DNA of 6,057 nt, from contig CAYJMO010000097.1 in NCBI GenBank assembly GCA_964371365.1, positions 1-6,057 on the forward strand. Direction: 5' to 3'. This document shows, piece by piece, positions 5,955 to 6,057 of the stretch. The notes beneath the pieces were generated by a model. That model was not told the origin of the DNA. It searched no databases and saw only the letters and a list, made by a program, of their open reading frames with translations. The stretch is from CAYJBH01 sp964371365. Its GTDB lineage: Bacteria; Bacillota; Clostridia; Oscillospirales; Ruminococcaceae. Positions within the stretch are counted from its first letter, which is position 1; the number at the start of each line of letters is the position of its first letter. A program made the position numbers and the translations under genes.

Positions 5955-6057
5955 GGTATACTCAAAAAAATGTTGCACAAAAACTTCGTTTGAACAGAAC
6001 GCTAACAAAAAACAACCACAAACATAGCTTTAGCAAACGCGCTCAAACAAAATTTGT
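5955..6057. other. A/C-rich non-coding tail, no assignable feature
   Basis: This stretch is rich in A and C on the plus strand and poor in G, with no credible start, ribosome binding site or long frame. A 6-bp inverted pair (GTTTGA 5988-5993, TCAAAC 6043-6048) and the small dyad GCTTTAGC (6027-6034) are present. On the minus strand one frame is open from the edge for 17 codons to TAG at 6004-6002; nothing supports it as a gene end. Together with the adjoining hairpin it could be an intergenic repeat element. Confidence 0.35.

Overview
The window looks like chromosomal DNA from an anaerobic Clostridia-type member of the Bacillota. The reasons are strong AGGAGG-type ribosome binding sites, near-consensus SigA promoters in very AT-rich intergenic DNA, moderate-GC genes with frequent ATA isoleucine codons, and a protein set typical of such genomes. 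The lineage is an inference; no RNA gene or marker protein is present to fix it.

Layout: (1) bases 1-707, minus strand, are the first 235 codons of an unrecognised protein that runs off the left edge. It has a basic N-terminus, an Ala/Pro/acidic low-complexity linker and then a predicted helical region. (2) Bases 708-978 are a divergent, AT-rich intergenic region. It holds a perfect-consensus promoter (TTGACA-17-TATAAT) for the minus-strand gene, an extended -10 promoter for the plus-strand gene, and a 7-bp inverted repeat between them. (3) Bases 979-3138 encode a 719-residue soluble PAS/GAF-like/GGDEF/EAL protein. Its GGDEF motif is degenerate (GDDEF) and its EAL catalytic residues are intact, so it is most likely a c-di-GMP phosphodiesterase, possibly activated by GTP. 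(4) After 95 bp with its own promoter comes a YidJ-type cytoplasmic Cys-type sulfatase (3234-4739). (5) An AI-2E family membrane protein (4759-5880) follows 19 bp later and is probably in the same transcript. (6) Bases 5881-6057 are non-coding. They open with a large two-tier inverted repeat that lacks a terminal U-tract, followed by an A/C-rich tail that I cannot assign.

How the genes fit together: the sulfatase and AI-2E genes look like a two-gene operon, and the c-di-GMP gene is a separate upstream unit in the same direction. No terminator is visible between the units, so read-through is possible. The GGDEF-EAL and sulfatase promoters share the 12-mer ATAATATGATAT across the extended -10, which may mean similar expression but may also be only promoter consensus in AT-rich DNA. 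I see no CRISPR array, transposase, tRNA, rRNA or phage gene, and no convincing evidence of a new system. The points most worth checking are the GDDEF/EAL regulator, the truncated unknown protein, the terminator-like hairpin inside the sulfatase active-site codons, and the compound hairpin at the right end.
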